Shown here piece after piece: positions 8,565 through 16,800 of a DNA stretch of 20,526 nucleotides. Below the pieces are notes generated by a model that did not search any database, was not told the origin of the DNA, and was given only the letters and a program-made list of their open reading frames with translations. Both the position numbers and the translations under genes were made by a program. Source of the DNA: Deltaproteobacteria bacterium (lineage in GTDB: Bacteria; Myxococcota; Polyangia; Haliangiales; Haliangiaceae). The stretch spans positions 1 to 20,526 of the forward strand of contig JAGSPR010000187.1 in the NCBI GenBank assembly GCA_018262455.1, written 5' to 3'. The stretch's first letter is position 1. Every line of letters starts with the position of its first letter.

Positions 8565-11507
8565 TCAGCGTCGTTTCGGAATCGAGCGCGGATCGTGCAA
8601 CCAGCGCGAGATCTCGTCGGCCTCTGGGCGGCCGGCAGCTGCGAACACGGTTCGAGTCTGTTCTGCCAGCTCGCGCGCCTCGCGTCTGCGTCCCAGCTCG
8701 TCGATCACGAGTGCCAGCCACCAGCGCGTCTCGGCCAGCAGCAACGGCGCGACCTTCATCCGCACCCGCATGTCGATCACCCGACGCAGCAGGGCCTCGG
8801 CAGCCGCCGGCCGTCGGTCGGCGAGCTCGCACATCGCGATCTCGGCCACGAGCTCGGCCGCCGCCGGGTGGTCGGGTGGATAGGTCGCGCGGACCTTCGC
8901 GAGCGCGGCTTCAGCCGCCGCGCGACCAGCGGCGACCTGACCGGTCAGACACCGACAGTGCACCTGGTTGCCGACCGTGCGAGCCAGCCACTCGAGCGGA
9001 CGGTTGTCAGCTGCAAGCCCGGTGACCGCCCGATCGAGGTCGGGCAGCGCTTCGTCGCAGCGACCCAGATCGATCAGGAAGCTGGCGACGTTGTTCACCG
9101 AGAGCGCCTGATCGACATCGTCTGCGGGTAGCGCGCGTCGACGGATCTCGAGGGCCCGACGTGCCGTCCCCAGCCCATCATCGAGCTTGCCCCGAAGGCG
9201 CAGCGCCTCGGCCAAGCCGTCGAGCGCATCGGCGACCTCGGGGTGCTCCGCTCCATGTCGGGCTTCGCGCTCGGTGAGGACGCGCCGGAATCCAGCCTCC
9301 GCCTCTTCGTACCGGCCGAGCTCGAGCGCCATGATTGCGAGGTTGTTCTGGATAAGGGTCACCTGGGGATGGGAGTCCGGCAGGTGGCGCTGGATTACCC
9401 GCAGCGCGCGTTGGTCGACCTCGTAGGCCTCGGCGAACTTCCCGAGGCCGGCCAGCTGGCGCGCCAGGTCGCTCAGCGGGCGGGCGAGCGACAGATCCTC
9501 TGGACCGAGGGCCGCCGCCTCGCGCAGGGCGACCGCGCGCCGCAGATCTTCGACCGCGTCCGCATGCCGGTCGTCGCGGCCCGCCAGGAAGGCGCGCTCG
9601 ATCCGCAGCGCCGCCTCGAGATGTGGCGACCGCCCCGCACGCGCGACCGCCGCCTCGGCGAACGCCAGCGTCTGGGCTGCCTGGCGTGGGCGGGCTTGCG
9701 CGGTGACCCGCACGAGCGCGATGAGCGCGCGCGCGGCGAGCTCGTCATCGCGTGCGCGGGCGGCCGCATCAGACGCTGCCAGCAGGTGCTGCTCGGCGGC
9801 GGTCAGGTCGCCGGCGCTGAGCCGGGCACGCGCTGCGACGAGCAACGCCTCGGCACGCAAGCCCGGTCGCGTCGCCGCGGCCGGTCCCGCAGCAACGGCC
9901 ACCGCCAGCTCGGCAGCGTGGGCGTAGGCCCCGAGATCGAGCTCCGCCGCCGCACGCGCGAGCTGGTCCACCGCGGCCGGATCGTCGATCGCACCGGCGA
10001 TCAGATCCGGCGACCGCGGATCGAGGCACGCCGTGGGATCGGGCAAGGCGTGGACCGCGATCGGTGCGCGATCGATGTTCACCTCCGACTCCGAGATCAG
10101 CGTCAGCAGCGCGCGGGCCCGAGCCGCCGCGCGCGCGAGGCACCCGGCGTAGCCACGCGGCGGCGCCGGTGCCGCCTCCGAACAGCTTGCTGCGGCGACG
10201 TTCCAGCGCTCGGCGTAGGCCGCAAAAGCAGCGTCGAGCCGCTCGCGCACCGCCGCCTGGTACCGATCGGCACGGCCGGCCAACCTGGCCGAGAGCCCCG
10301 CGCGGGACGCCGGGTTCCAGACCTCGCCGATGGTGAGGCGCGGAGAGGGACAGTCCGCGGTATCGACGCGGCCGCGCCCGGCGGCGTAACCCGCGATCGC
10401 CGCAACCAGCCCGAGCGCCGCCACCATCGCGAGCAGCCGGCGGGGACCCCGCGCAGCGACTTGCTCGAGGGCGCGGACCGCCGCGGTGAGGTCTGGATAC
10501 CGCTTGGTCGGGTCCGCGGCCAGGCCCCGCAGGACGACCCGCCGGACCCGCGCCGGCACGCGGGTGGACGGCGAGCCGGCGAACCGGCCGGCCGAGGCGT
10601 TGTCCGCGATCGCGGCAGCGGTGGAGCCGGCGAACGGACGCCCGCCGTAGAGGCACTCGAACAGCGAGACGAAAAACGAGAACTGATCACTGGCGGCCGT
10701 CGTGGCCCCGTCGAGAATCCGCTCGGGTGCCATGTAGGCGGGCGACCCTGCCAGGTCACCACTCGCGGTCATGGGTGGGGTGCCCGCCGGGCCGGGAGAG
10801 CCCGGCGGCTCACCCGGATCGCCGTCGCCGAACCGGGCCAATCCGAAGTCCGTCACCACGACGCGCCCGTTGTTCGCACGCAGCAGATTGTCGGGCTTGA
10901 CGTCGCGATGGAGGATGCCAGCCGCGTGCGCCGCGGCGAGCCCGCGCCCGGCGTCGATGAACACCGCGAGCACGGCCCGCCAGGGCGGCCGATCGCGCTC
11001 CATCCATTCGCGCAGGGTCACGCCGTCGATCCGCTCGAGGACCAGGAACAGCTGATCGCCGTTCTCGACGACGTCGTGGACCGTGCAGACGTTCGGATGC
11101 TCGAGGCGCGCCATCAGTCGCGCCTCCTGGCGTAGCCGGTCGCGACGCTGGGGATCCGAGCCCGCGGTCAACCTGATCGTCTTGATGGCGAGCGGACGAT
11201 CGAGCTCGGGATCGTGGGCTGCATAGACGATCCCCATCGCGCCCGCTCCCAGGACGTCCTCGATCACGTAGCGATCGAGCGCGCGACCCCGCCCGAGCAT
11301 TTCGCCCTTGGGAGCCGGATCCGCGGATGCGAGCTCGTCGGCTCGCAGGAGGCTGTCACCGCCGCTGCACAGGACCCGGCTCAGCTCGGCGACGAGCCGC
11401 CGGCACGACGCGCAGTGGGCCAGCTCGGATTCCACGTGCACCTGCTCGTCACCGGAGATGCCTCCGACGAGGAATCGCGAGACCAGGTTATCGTCCAGGC
11501 AAGTCAT
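8565..11507 (-). CDS. Ser/Thr protein kinase: anti-sigma-like zinc finger, kinase, TM, TPR
   Basis: The ATG at 11507 gives 980 residues. Residues 3-35 resemble the zinc finger of anti-sigma factors (C3, then AHCASC with C32 and C35), but the usual His four residues before the first CxxC cysteine is Glu28; His24 or His31 may replace it. The Hanks-type kinase domain runs from about 80 to 345: GAGAMG loop 87-92, Lys109, Glu128, HRDVKPDN 200-207 with catalytic Asp202, DFG 220-222, APE 260-262, so it is predicted active. A transmembrane helix follows at about 358-377. The outer region has long helices and 42-residue-type TPRs (HPQVTLIQNNLAIMALELGR, HPEVADALDGLAEALRLRGK). The architecture suggests a receptor kinase sensing through its extracytoplasmic TPRs. 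The gene is divergent from the sigma factor gene 71 bases away, so the sigma factor may be a partner or substrate (inference). No clear Shine-Dalgarno sequence is seen. Confidence 0.9.
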   Translation of the reverse strand: MTCLDDNLVSRFLVGGISGDEQVHVESELAHCASCRRLVAELSRVLCSGGDSLLRADELASADPAPKGEMLGRGRALDRYVIEDVLGAGAMGIVYAAHDPELDRPLAIKTIRLTAGSDPQRRDRLRQEARLMARLEHPNVCTVHDVVENGDQLFLVLERIDGVTLREWMERDRPPWRAVLAVFIDAGRGLAAAHAAGILHRDVKPDNLLRANNGRVVVTDFGLARFGDGDPGEPPGSPGPAGTPPMTASGDLAGSPAYMAPERILDGATTAASDQFSFFVSLFECLYGGRPFAGSTAAAIADNASAGRFAGSPSTRVPARVRRVVLRGLAADPTKRYPDLTAAVRALEQVAARGPRRLLAMVAALGLVAAIAGYAAGRGRVDTADCPSPRLTIGEVWNPASRAGLSARLAGRADRYQAAVRERLDAAFAAYAERWNVAAASCSEAAPAPPRGYAGCLARAAARARALLTLISESEVNIDRAPIAVHALPDPTACLDPRSPDLIAGAIDDPAAVDQLARAAAELDLGAYAHAAELAVAVAAGPAAATRPGLRAEALLVAARARLSAGDLTAAEQHLLAASDAAARARDDELAARALIALVRVTAQARPRQAAQTLAFAEAAVARAGRSPHLEAALRIERAFLAGRDDRHADAVEDLRRAVALREAAALGPEDLSLARPLSDLARQLAGLGKFAEAYEVDQRALRVIQRHLPDSHPQVTLIQNNLAIMALELGRYEEAEAGFRRVLTEREARHGAEHPEVADALDGLAEALRLRGKLDDGLGTARRALEIRRRALPADDVDQALSVNNVASFLIDLGRCDEALPDLDRAVTGLAADNRPLEWLARTVGNQVHCRCLTGQVAAGRAAAEAALAKVRATYPPDHPAAAELVAEIAMCELADRRPAAAEALLRRVIDMRVRMKVAPLLLAETRWWLALVIDELGRRREARELAEQTRTVFAAAGRPEADEISRWLHDPRSIPKRR

Positions 11508-11558
11508 GGGGGGTGATCGGAATACGCGTTCGACCCGCGACGTCGCGAGCCAGCCGAC

Positions 11559-11564
11559 TATACT
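11559..11564 (+). promoter_or_regulatory. Possible -10 element of the sigma factor gene
   Basis: TATACT matches the TATAAT consensus at five of six positions and stands out in a GC-rich region, 14 bases before the ATG at 11579. No good -35 hexamer is found at 16-18 bp spacing; TTCGAC at 11529-11534 is too far. If used, the mRNA would be nearly leaderless. Confidence 0.25.
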
Positions 11565-11578
11565 TGACCTCGATCCAC

Positions 11579-12484
11579 ATGGACGTCGCCTCGAAATTTC
11601 TGGCTGCCTGGACCGGTGATCCAGCGGTCGTGGATCGCGCGGCGCTTGCGGAGTCGCTCGCCCGGCTGGCCAGCGCTGGTCGCGCGACGCATCCGGGCGT
11701 CGCGCTGGCCGACGACGTGTTCGCGGCGTTCATCGCACCGAAGGTGGATCCAGGGGGAGATCCAGTGTCGGATCTGGACCACCTCCAAGCCAGCGATCTC
11801 TACCTGGCCTGTGGCTGCGCGTCGGGAGATGGCGCGGCCCTGGCGCAATTCCGGAGCCTGCACCACGGGCTCGTCACCCACGTGTTCCATCGCATGCGAA
11901 TCCCGTCGGCCGCGATCTCGGACCTCTGCCAAGACTTCTACGAACGCGTGCTGGTGGTCGGTGATCGCTCGACGCATCGGATCGCTGACTACGGTGGACG
12001 CCCGCCGCTCACGAGCTGGATCTACGTCGTCGCTGCGCGGTTGGCCCTCAATCACCTGCGCGTGCGGCGCCCGGAAGACGTGCCGGAGGACGACGTGCTC
12101 GAGGTCCTGGTCAGCCCGGAACAAGACCTCGAGCTGGCATACCTGAAGGACCGGTACGCTCCCGCGTTTCGCGCGGCGTTTCGTGCTGCCCTCGGCGAGC
12201 TCGCGGATCGCGAGCAGGCGCTGCTCAGATACGTCGTCCTGGACGGGCTCACACCCGAGGAGATCGGGCGGATCTACAAGACGCACCGGACGACCGTTGG
12301 ACGCTGGCTGCACCGAACCCAGCGACGCCTGCTCGTCGGCACTCGGCGCGCGCTGATGAAGAGCCTTGCCGCAGGGAAGGATGACGTGGACAGCATCCTC
12401 AGGCTGCTCGGCAGCCGCCTCGAGGCCAGCTTCGGCACGGTCGCGGAGCGCGGTCCTGACGCGCGGCCGGGGCGCGACGACTGA
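11579..12484 (+). CDS. Sigma-70 family factor, Sig-70_gmx1-like (myxobacterial type)
   Basis: The ATG at 11579 gives 301 residues. The N-terminal third (FLAAWTGDPAVVDRAALAES, GRATHPGVALADDVFAAFI, ASDLYLACGCASGDGAALAQ) matches the extension typical of the sigma-70 family first described from Myxococcales (Sig-70_gmx1). A shortened region 2 follows (ISDLCQDFYERVLVVGD, RPPLTSWIYVVAARLALNHL). Region 4 is at about 200-265 (LGELADREQALLRYVVLDGL, TPEEIGRIYKTHRTTVGRWL), with a recognisable helix-turn-helix. It should recruit RNA polymerase to a specific promoter set. The gene is divergent from a receptor-like kinase with an anti-sigma-like N-terminus, so regulation by that kinase is plausible but inferred. 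No separate anti-sigma gene is seen. Confidence 0.88.
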   Translation: MDVASKFLAAWTGDPAVVDRAALAESLARLASAGRATHPGVALADDVFAAFIAPKVDPGGDPVSDLDHLQASDLYLACGCASGDGAALAQFRSLHHGLVTHVFHRMRIPSAAISDLCQDFYERVLVVGDRSTHRIADYGGRPPLTSWIYVVAARLALNHLRVRRPEDVPEDDVLEVLVSPEQDLELAYLKDRYAPAFRAAFRAALGELADREQALLRYVVLDGLTPEEIGRIYKTHRTTVGRWLHRTQRRLLVGTRRALMKSLAAGKDDVDSILRLLGSRLEASFGTVAERGPDARPGRDD

Positions 12485-12543
12485 GATACCGTGTTCTTCG
12501 TCAAGCCGGGGTTCATGCTGCCTCGCTGACTGCGGCGGGCGTC

Positions 12544-12561
12544 GCCGTCGGGGACGACGGC
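12544..12561 (+). terminator. Hairpin after the sigma factor gene
   Basis: GCCGTC (12544-12549) pairs with GACGGC (12556-12561) around GGGGAC, 59 bases after the sigma gene's stop. There is no T-tract, so it is a weak terminator candidate. Confidence 0.25.
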
Positions 12562-12618
12562 TATGCGCGCCGAACCGGGCGGTGCGTGCCGATGCCGACC
12601 TCTTCACCTTCCCTGCAG

Positions 12619-12676
12619 CAGCTCGAGTTGGCGTCAGCAAGCATGGTCGCCAGCATGTCCGAGGTGAGCTATCGCG
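12619..12676 (+). repeat. Dispersed intergenic repeat, copy 2
   Basis: This is the partner of 1846-1904: five substitutions and one single-base gap over 59 columns. It lies about 115 bases before the likely ATG at 12791. Four of the substitutions fall in the middle block. Similarity ends abruptly on both sides. Confidence 0.7.
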
Positions 12677-12790
12677 GACCGCGGCTTCCGCGTCGAGACG
12701 GATCGCGGGCGGCGTACGTCGTCGCCTCGCCCGCCATCCGCTCGGCCCTGGTAGTTGACGTTCCCGAGCAGCCCGAGCAGGCTGCCGCGC

Positions 12791-14128
12791 ATGTCCTCGA
12801 GCTCACGAAGCGCCTTGTTCTTGTCGTTGTTCCTGGCGTGCTCGTGCGGAGCTGACCACGCGGTGTCGACCCCCGCCGGGCGCCCGGCCGCGCGCGCGTC
12901 GACGCCGAGCACGGAGTTGTCCACCGCGCCGAGCGCATCCGCGCCTCCGTCCGCCGCGCCGGCCGCGAGCGCGCCGGCGCCGACTGCGCCCGCCGGGGAG
13001 GCCGCCGAGAAGGTGACCAAGCTTCCCCTGAAGAAGATCGACGTCGAGGCGACCGAGCGCCTGATCGCGAACGACTGCAACGAGGTGCTGGTATCTCCGG
13101 ACGGCAAGACCGTCGTGTACGTGAATCGCGATCACGATGCGTACGCCGTCGGGAGCCCGAGGCGCCTCGCGCGCGAGGTGCAGGGCGGCGGCTCCTCGTT
13201 CGCTCCGGACGGACGCTCGCTGATTCTGCGGACCATGCTGGGCGCCTCGCAGAACGGAGTGGTCGTGCTCCAGGTCCCGGGCCTCGAGCGCATCTACGCG
13301 TCCGACGCCGCCGAGCACGTACATTACCGGAACGCAGCGACGATCATCTTCCACGAGGACGGTGTCCCGAAGTCGCTCGACGTCGCGAGCCGGAAGGTGA
13401 CCACGCTCGGCCCCAAGCTCCCCGGGTTCGCGTGCCCCGACGAGGAGATGGGGGTGCGCAAGGGCACGCGCGCGCTCGAGGCGGCGTGTCCGTCGAAGCG
13501 CTGGACGCGCGTCGTCGGCGCGGACGAGGCGAGCGGTCGCTTCATCCTCGCCGACCTCGAGGAGACGAACATCCGCCGCGTGCGCCTCGTCGATCCGAAG
13601 ACCGGCGAAGGCGTGATCCTGTCCGAGACCAGCGCCGATAGTTACCTCGAGCCGAAGCTCTCCCGACACGGTGACGTCCTCTGCATCACCCGTGCGGCGC
13701 ATGTGAAGGACTCGTCCGTCGAAGGGCGGCGCGAGGTGCGGTGCGGCCCGGTAGCCAAGCCGGACGTGCTCGTCTACAGCGGCACCGAGTCCGTCTTCCC
13801 GAGCTTCTTCGGTCCGGGGCGCGTCGCGATCAACCGGGACCTCTCGACACGCATCATCGAGCTCGGGACCGGTGCCGTCCTCGAGCTCGCCGCGGGACGC
13901 AAGCGCGCGTTCTACCAGGGATGGCAGGGCGCTGGGCGCGACGCCTACACGAACTGGGAGCGGGAGGCTGTCTGGGTCGACCTCGAGAGCGGGACATGGG
14001 CCACGCTCGGCCCCACGGGACGCGCCGGCTCGCTCGTGGCGATCGATCCGGCGGACCGTCGTCGCGCGTTCGTGACGCACTTCGAGGCGCCGGCCCACTA
14101 CCGCCTTTACGAGGTGCGCTGGAAGTAG
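12791..14128 (+). CDS. Putative lipoprotein with beta-propeller-like repeats
   Basis: I choose ATG 12791 because it opens directly on a lipoprotein signal (MSSSSRSALFLSLFLACSCG); an in-frame TTG at 12755 is less likely. The product is 445 residues. After the signal comes a low-complexity Ala/Ser/Pro linker (about residues 25-70) that could span from the membrane. The globular part carries repeating strands like those of TolB/WD40-type propellers: VLVSPDGKTVVYVNRD, SSFAPDGRSLILR, LAAGRKRAFYQGW, VAIDPADRRRAFVTH. No catalytic motif is seen; binding or assembly in the envelope is inferred. The next gene on the same strand starts 153 bases downstream with its own leader, so it is probably transcribed separately. 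Confidence 0.72.
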   Translation: MSSSSRSALFLSLFLACSCGADHAVSTPAGRPAARASTPSTELSTAPSASAPPSAAPAASAPAPTAPAGEAAEKVTKLPLKKIDVEATERLIANDCNEVLVSPDGKTVVYVNRDHDAYAVGSPRRLAREVQGGGSSFAPDGRSLILRTMLGASQNGVVVLQVPGLERIYASDAAEHVHYRNAATIIFHEDGVPKSLDVASRKVTTLGPKLPGFACPDEEMGVRKGTRALEAACPSKRWTRVVGADEASGRFILADLEETNIRRVRLVDPKTGEGVILSETSADSYLEPKLSRHGDVLCITRAAHVKDSSVEGRREVRCGPVAKPDVLVYSGTESVFPSFFGPGRVAINRDLSTRIIELGTGAVLELAAGRKRAFYQGWQGAGRDAYTNWEREAVWVDLESGTWATLGPTGRAGSLVAIDPADRRRAFVTHFEAPAHYRLYEVRWK

Positions 14129-14222
14129 ACGCTGTCGCCCGCCGGCGCCTGGCCGCGCGCCGCAACTCGGCGTACCACTGCACGATTCTTCCGGCCCACG
14201 GTCGACGGACCGCGGCCGCTCG

Positions 14223-14281
14223 AAGAAAACCTGCACGCGCGGGGCACGCCGGTGTCCTCCTCCACAGGAGGTCCACCTACG
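14223..14281 (+). promoter_or_regulatory. Shared 5' leader, copy 2 (box, CGGTGTC, SD hairpin)
   Basis: AAGAAAACCTGCACGC is identical to 7379-7394, and CGGTGTC follows at exactly the same distance. CCTCCT (14256-14261) and AGGAGG (14266-14271) form a perfect 6-bp stem with loop CCAC that would hide a consensus Shine-Dalgarno sequence ten bases before ATG 14282. An upstream stem, GGGCAC (14242-14247) with GTGTCC (14252-14257, one G-U), shares two bases with it, so the two stems could compete. Confidence 0.6.
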
Positions 14282-15703
14282 ATGTCGTGTTTCCCCGATT
14301 GCCGCCGCCGACGGCTCGCCGATCTGCTCGTCCTTTCCGCGCTCGTCCTCGCCGTGCCCCCTGCGTGCGTCATGGTCGAGCGCGGCGAGCGAAGCTCCAC
14401 GCTCATGCTCAAGGGCACCTACCGCATGCAGGACAAGAACCTCGACGCGGCCGACCAGACCTACGCGAAGATCGGCGAGCACGATCCCGAGTACGTGCCG
14501 GCACTGGTGCAGCGAGGGTTGATCACGGCGATGCGCGGCGACATCGAGGGCGGGCTCGCCATCATGAAGCGCGCGGAGGCCGTGAACCCCAACAAGTTCG
14601 ACAAGCCCAAGAACCGAGCGTACAACGCGGTCTACCAGCGCCACCTGACGCAGGCGCACATCGAGGTGTCCGATCCCCAGCTCGTGCTCGCCGGCGGCGG
14701 GTTCGTCGTCAACATCGACCGCGACGCCAGGGCCACCGTGTTCGACGAGACCTCGGGCAAGCCGGTGTGGTCGCAGTCGCTGACGTCCGGCTCCGAGGAA
14801 TCGCTGATCGCTGGTGGCGTGCTGATCACGGTGACGCACGAAGGCAAGCACCGGGACGTCACCGCGTTCACGCTCGCTTCGGGACAGGTGATCTGGCGCG
14901 TGCCCCTCACCAGCCGCGAGCTGGTCCCGCTCGCCGCCGACGCCACCACCGTCTACATCGGGGACGCGCTCGAGGAGCGAGGACAGCGGGCCGGATACCA
15001 CATCCGCGCGTTCGAGCTCGCGACCGGCACGCCGCGATGGACCACGCCGCTGGAGTCCCGACCTGGGCCGCTCGGGCTGGGCGACGGGCGGCTCGTGCTC
15101 CGCACCCACGATGGGGTCGTGCACGCGCTGCGCGCGGCCGATGGTGCTCCGCTCTGGCACGTGACCTTGCCGCCCCAGGTGGAGGACCAGCCTGATCGCA
15201 TCGTGGTCGCGCGCGACATGGCGTTCGTCGCGACCGCCAGTGGCGCGCTGTATGCGCTCGACGCGACCGAGCGGGTCTACGATCGGCCGCTCGAGCGCGT
15301 GCGCTGGCAGACGCCTGCGACGCGGTTTCGCGACGGGCGCAGCACGCCTGCCGTGATCGGCGACCTCGTCGTGATCATCGACGAGCGCGGCTTCGTCGGG
15401 CTCGAGCTGACCACCGGCACGCCGCGCTGGGAGCGCGCGCTCCCGATCCGGCGCGAGGGCTACAGCTGCGAGGCGCACGGCGACGTGGTGATCGGTCACC
15501 TCGAGGGCGGCGTGGTCGCGATCGAGCGATCGGGCAAGCTCCGCTGGATCTTCCAGGAGGCGTCCACGCTTGGCGGCTGGGACTCGTGGAGCCCGGGGTA
15601 TCGCCGGCCCGCGGTCACGGACGCCGGCGTCTGGGTCGACGTCAACTCGAACTCGTCGCACGCGCTGCACCGGCTCGCGTTCGCGCCGAAGGTTCCGTAC
15701 TGA
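14282..15703 (+). CDS. Lipoprotein with TPR-like start and PQQ-type beta-propeller
   Basis: ATG 14282 is fixed by the AGGAGG ten bases upstream; an in-frame ATG at 14252 lies inside the leader hairpin region. The product is 473 residues. The signal (LADLLVLSALVLAVPPACVM) leads to a Cys in PPAC. Residues of about 45-105 are TPR-like (AADQTYAKIGEHDPEYVPAL, QRGLITAMRGDIEGGLAIMK). The rest is a PQQ-like propeller, with repeats of the form tryptophan-docking G-x-x-x-W: SGKPVWSQSL, SGQVIWRVPL, TGTPRWTTPL, DGAPLWHVTL, TGTPRWERAL, SGKLRWIF. This resembles BamB-type scaffold proteins rather than PQQ dehydrogenases: no PQQ or metal ligands are apparent. Its TGA overlaps the ATG of the next gene (TGATG), so the two are translationally coupled. 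Confidence 0.82.
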   Translation: MSCFPDCRRRRLADLLVLSALVLAVPPACVMVERGERSSTLMLKGTYRMQDKNLDAADQTYAKIGEHDPEYVPALVQRGLITAMRGDIEGGLAIMKRAEAVNPNKFDKPKNRAYNAVYQRHLTQAHIEVSDPQLVLAGGGFVVNIDRDARATVFDETSGKPVWSQSLTSGSEESLIAGGVLITVTHEGKHRDVTAFTLASGQVIWRVPLTSRELVPLAADATTVYIGDALEERGQRAGYHIRAFELATGTPRWTTPLESRPGPLGLGDGRLVLRTHDGVVHALRAADGAPLWHVTLPPQVEDQPDRIVVARDMAFVATASGALYALDATERVYDRPLERVRWQTPATRFRDGRSTPAVIGDLVVIIDERGFVGLELTTGTPRWERALPIRREGYSCEAHGDVVIGHLEGGVVAIERSGKLRWIFQEASTLGGWDSWSPGYRRPAVTDAGVWVDVNSNSSHALHRLAFAPKVPY

Positions 15704-16356
15704 TGCGGGTCGATCACGCGGTGCTCGTGGCGGTGCTGGTTCCCGCGCTCGGGTGCAACATGGTGTTGCCCTCGGGGCGACGGCCCACCGGCGAGCCGCT
15801 GGTGGTCGAGGTCCGCGACAAGTCGTACAACGTCCTGCGCAGCCACTCGGTGGGTCAGATCGAGCTCAAGGACTCGAGCGGCCGGGACGTCGGGACCGCG
15901 AACCTCACGGAGAACCGCCTGGTCCACGTCCCCGACGTGCGGTGGCGGGCGCTGCAGGGCGTGCAGCCAATCTCCGACGAGGATCTGTTCCGGATCGCCG
16001 GAGATACCGAGGCCGCCGAGATCGATCGCGGGTTCCGGCGCACCAGCCGGCTCCTGATGTGGACGGGCGCGCTGCTCACCTTCGGTGGCCTCGGCGAGAT
16101 GGTGCTCGCGCGCGAGCTCGAGTGGACCGAGACCAGCGCGGGCAAGGCGGCGTTCTATCCCGCCTACGCCGGCCTGATCTTCGGGTCGTGGATGATGTTC
16201 GCGGGCCTGCGGCGGCAGCAGCGAGATGCCCATCCGGTGCCGCTCGATCGTGCCCGCGAGGCGGCCGAGCGCTACAACGCACGCTTGCCCCCGCCGACTG
16301 CGCGCTCGGGGGCGCCCGCGCCCGCGGCGGTGTTCTCGCTGCGGGGCACGTTCTGA
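15703..16356 (+). CDS. Small predicted lipoprotein with two TM segments
   Basis: The start overlaps the previous stop (TGATG at 15701-15705). The product is 217 residues, with signal MRVDHAVLVAVLVPALGC (lipobox PALGC, imperfect). A soluble part follows (LVVEVRDKSYNVLRSHSVGQ, IELKDSSGRDVG), then two hydrophobic stretches, SRLLMWTGALLTFGGLGEMV and AFYPAYAGLIFGSWMMFAGL, then a charged, Pro-rich tail. I do not recognise the family. Coupling to the propeller lipoprotein suggests that the two act together, perhaps as a membrane-bound complex; this is inference. Confidence 0.7.
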   Translation: MRVDHAVLVAVLVPALGCNMVLPSGRRPTGEPLVVEVRDKSYNVLRSHSVGQIELKDSSGRDVGTANLTENRLVHVPDVRWRALQGVQPISDEDLFRIAGDTEAAEIDRGFRRTSRLLMWTGALLTFGGLGEMVLARELEWTETSAGKAAFYPAYAGLIFGSWMMFAGLRRQQRDAHPVPLDRAREAAERYNARLPPPTARSGAPAPAAVFSLRGTF

Positions 16357-16658
16357 GCTGGGTGCGCGCGCGCGCGTCGAGGCCACGTGCTGCCGCACTG
16401 GGGCAAGAACGAGCCCAGAAGGGGGACCAGGACAAGCCGTAGGGCGAAGATCGAGCACGACCGCGGCCATGACCTCGGCCATACGACTGCGATGCTGCTC
16501 GTCGGCGAGGATGAGGTTCAACGTTCCGATGGGATCGACCCACGAGGACGCCGCGAGGTCAGCGACACGCGTGGACGTCGCTCATCGTCCTGGGAACAGC
16601 CGGCCGTCGCTGTCACGATCGAAATCGAGCACCGAGACGATGTCACCACACGCAGGAT

Positions 16659-16698
16659 GTCCGAATACCGGACGCCGCGTCCGCATACCGGACGCCGC
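16659..16698 (+). repeat. Two 20-bp tandem units with GTCCG-N5-CGGAC
   Basis: The units are GTCCGAATACCGGACGCCGC and GTCCGCATACCGGACGCCGC, differing at one base. Each contains the inverted repeat GTCCG-N5-CGGAC also present at 8448-8462 and 19164-19178. Confidence 0.8.
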
Positions 16699-16710
16699 CT
16701 CGGACGGCTC

Positions 16711-16800
16711 ACGGCAGCGTGCCTTCGACCCGAAATCAACTCCGGTGCGGGCGTGGCCACGGCAGCGTGCCTTCGACCCGAAATCAACCCCGGTGCGGGG
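16711..16800 (+). repeat. 48-bp tandem repeat, two copies
   Basis: ACGGCAGCGTGCCTTCGACC begins at 16711 and again at 16759, period 48. The first 41 bases differ by one substitution (AACTCCGG against AACCCCGG). The AACCCCGGTGCGGG end resembles the AACCCCGGTCCGG core of the other repeats. Confidence 0.8.

Larger units (their letters stand above)
12485..12790. other. Intergenic gap, 306 bp, with hairpin and dispersed repeat
   Basis: This gap lies downstream of the sigma factor gene and before a lipoprotein gene on the same strand. It holds a hairpin at 12544-12561 and the second copy of the dispersed repeat at 12619-12676. No gene is supported. Confidence 0.55.

Noticed and set aside
9243..11135. 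A 630-residue open frame on the plus strand
   Set aside because: It is antisense to the kinase gene, whose motifs are unmistakable; the frame is Arg-rich and domain-free.
12803..15670. A 955-residue open frame on the minus strand
   Set aside because: It lies antisense to two well-supported lipoprotein genes, is rich in Arg/His/Asp in the manner of a GC-driven shadow frame, and has no recognisable domain.
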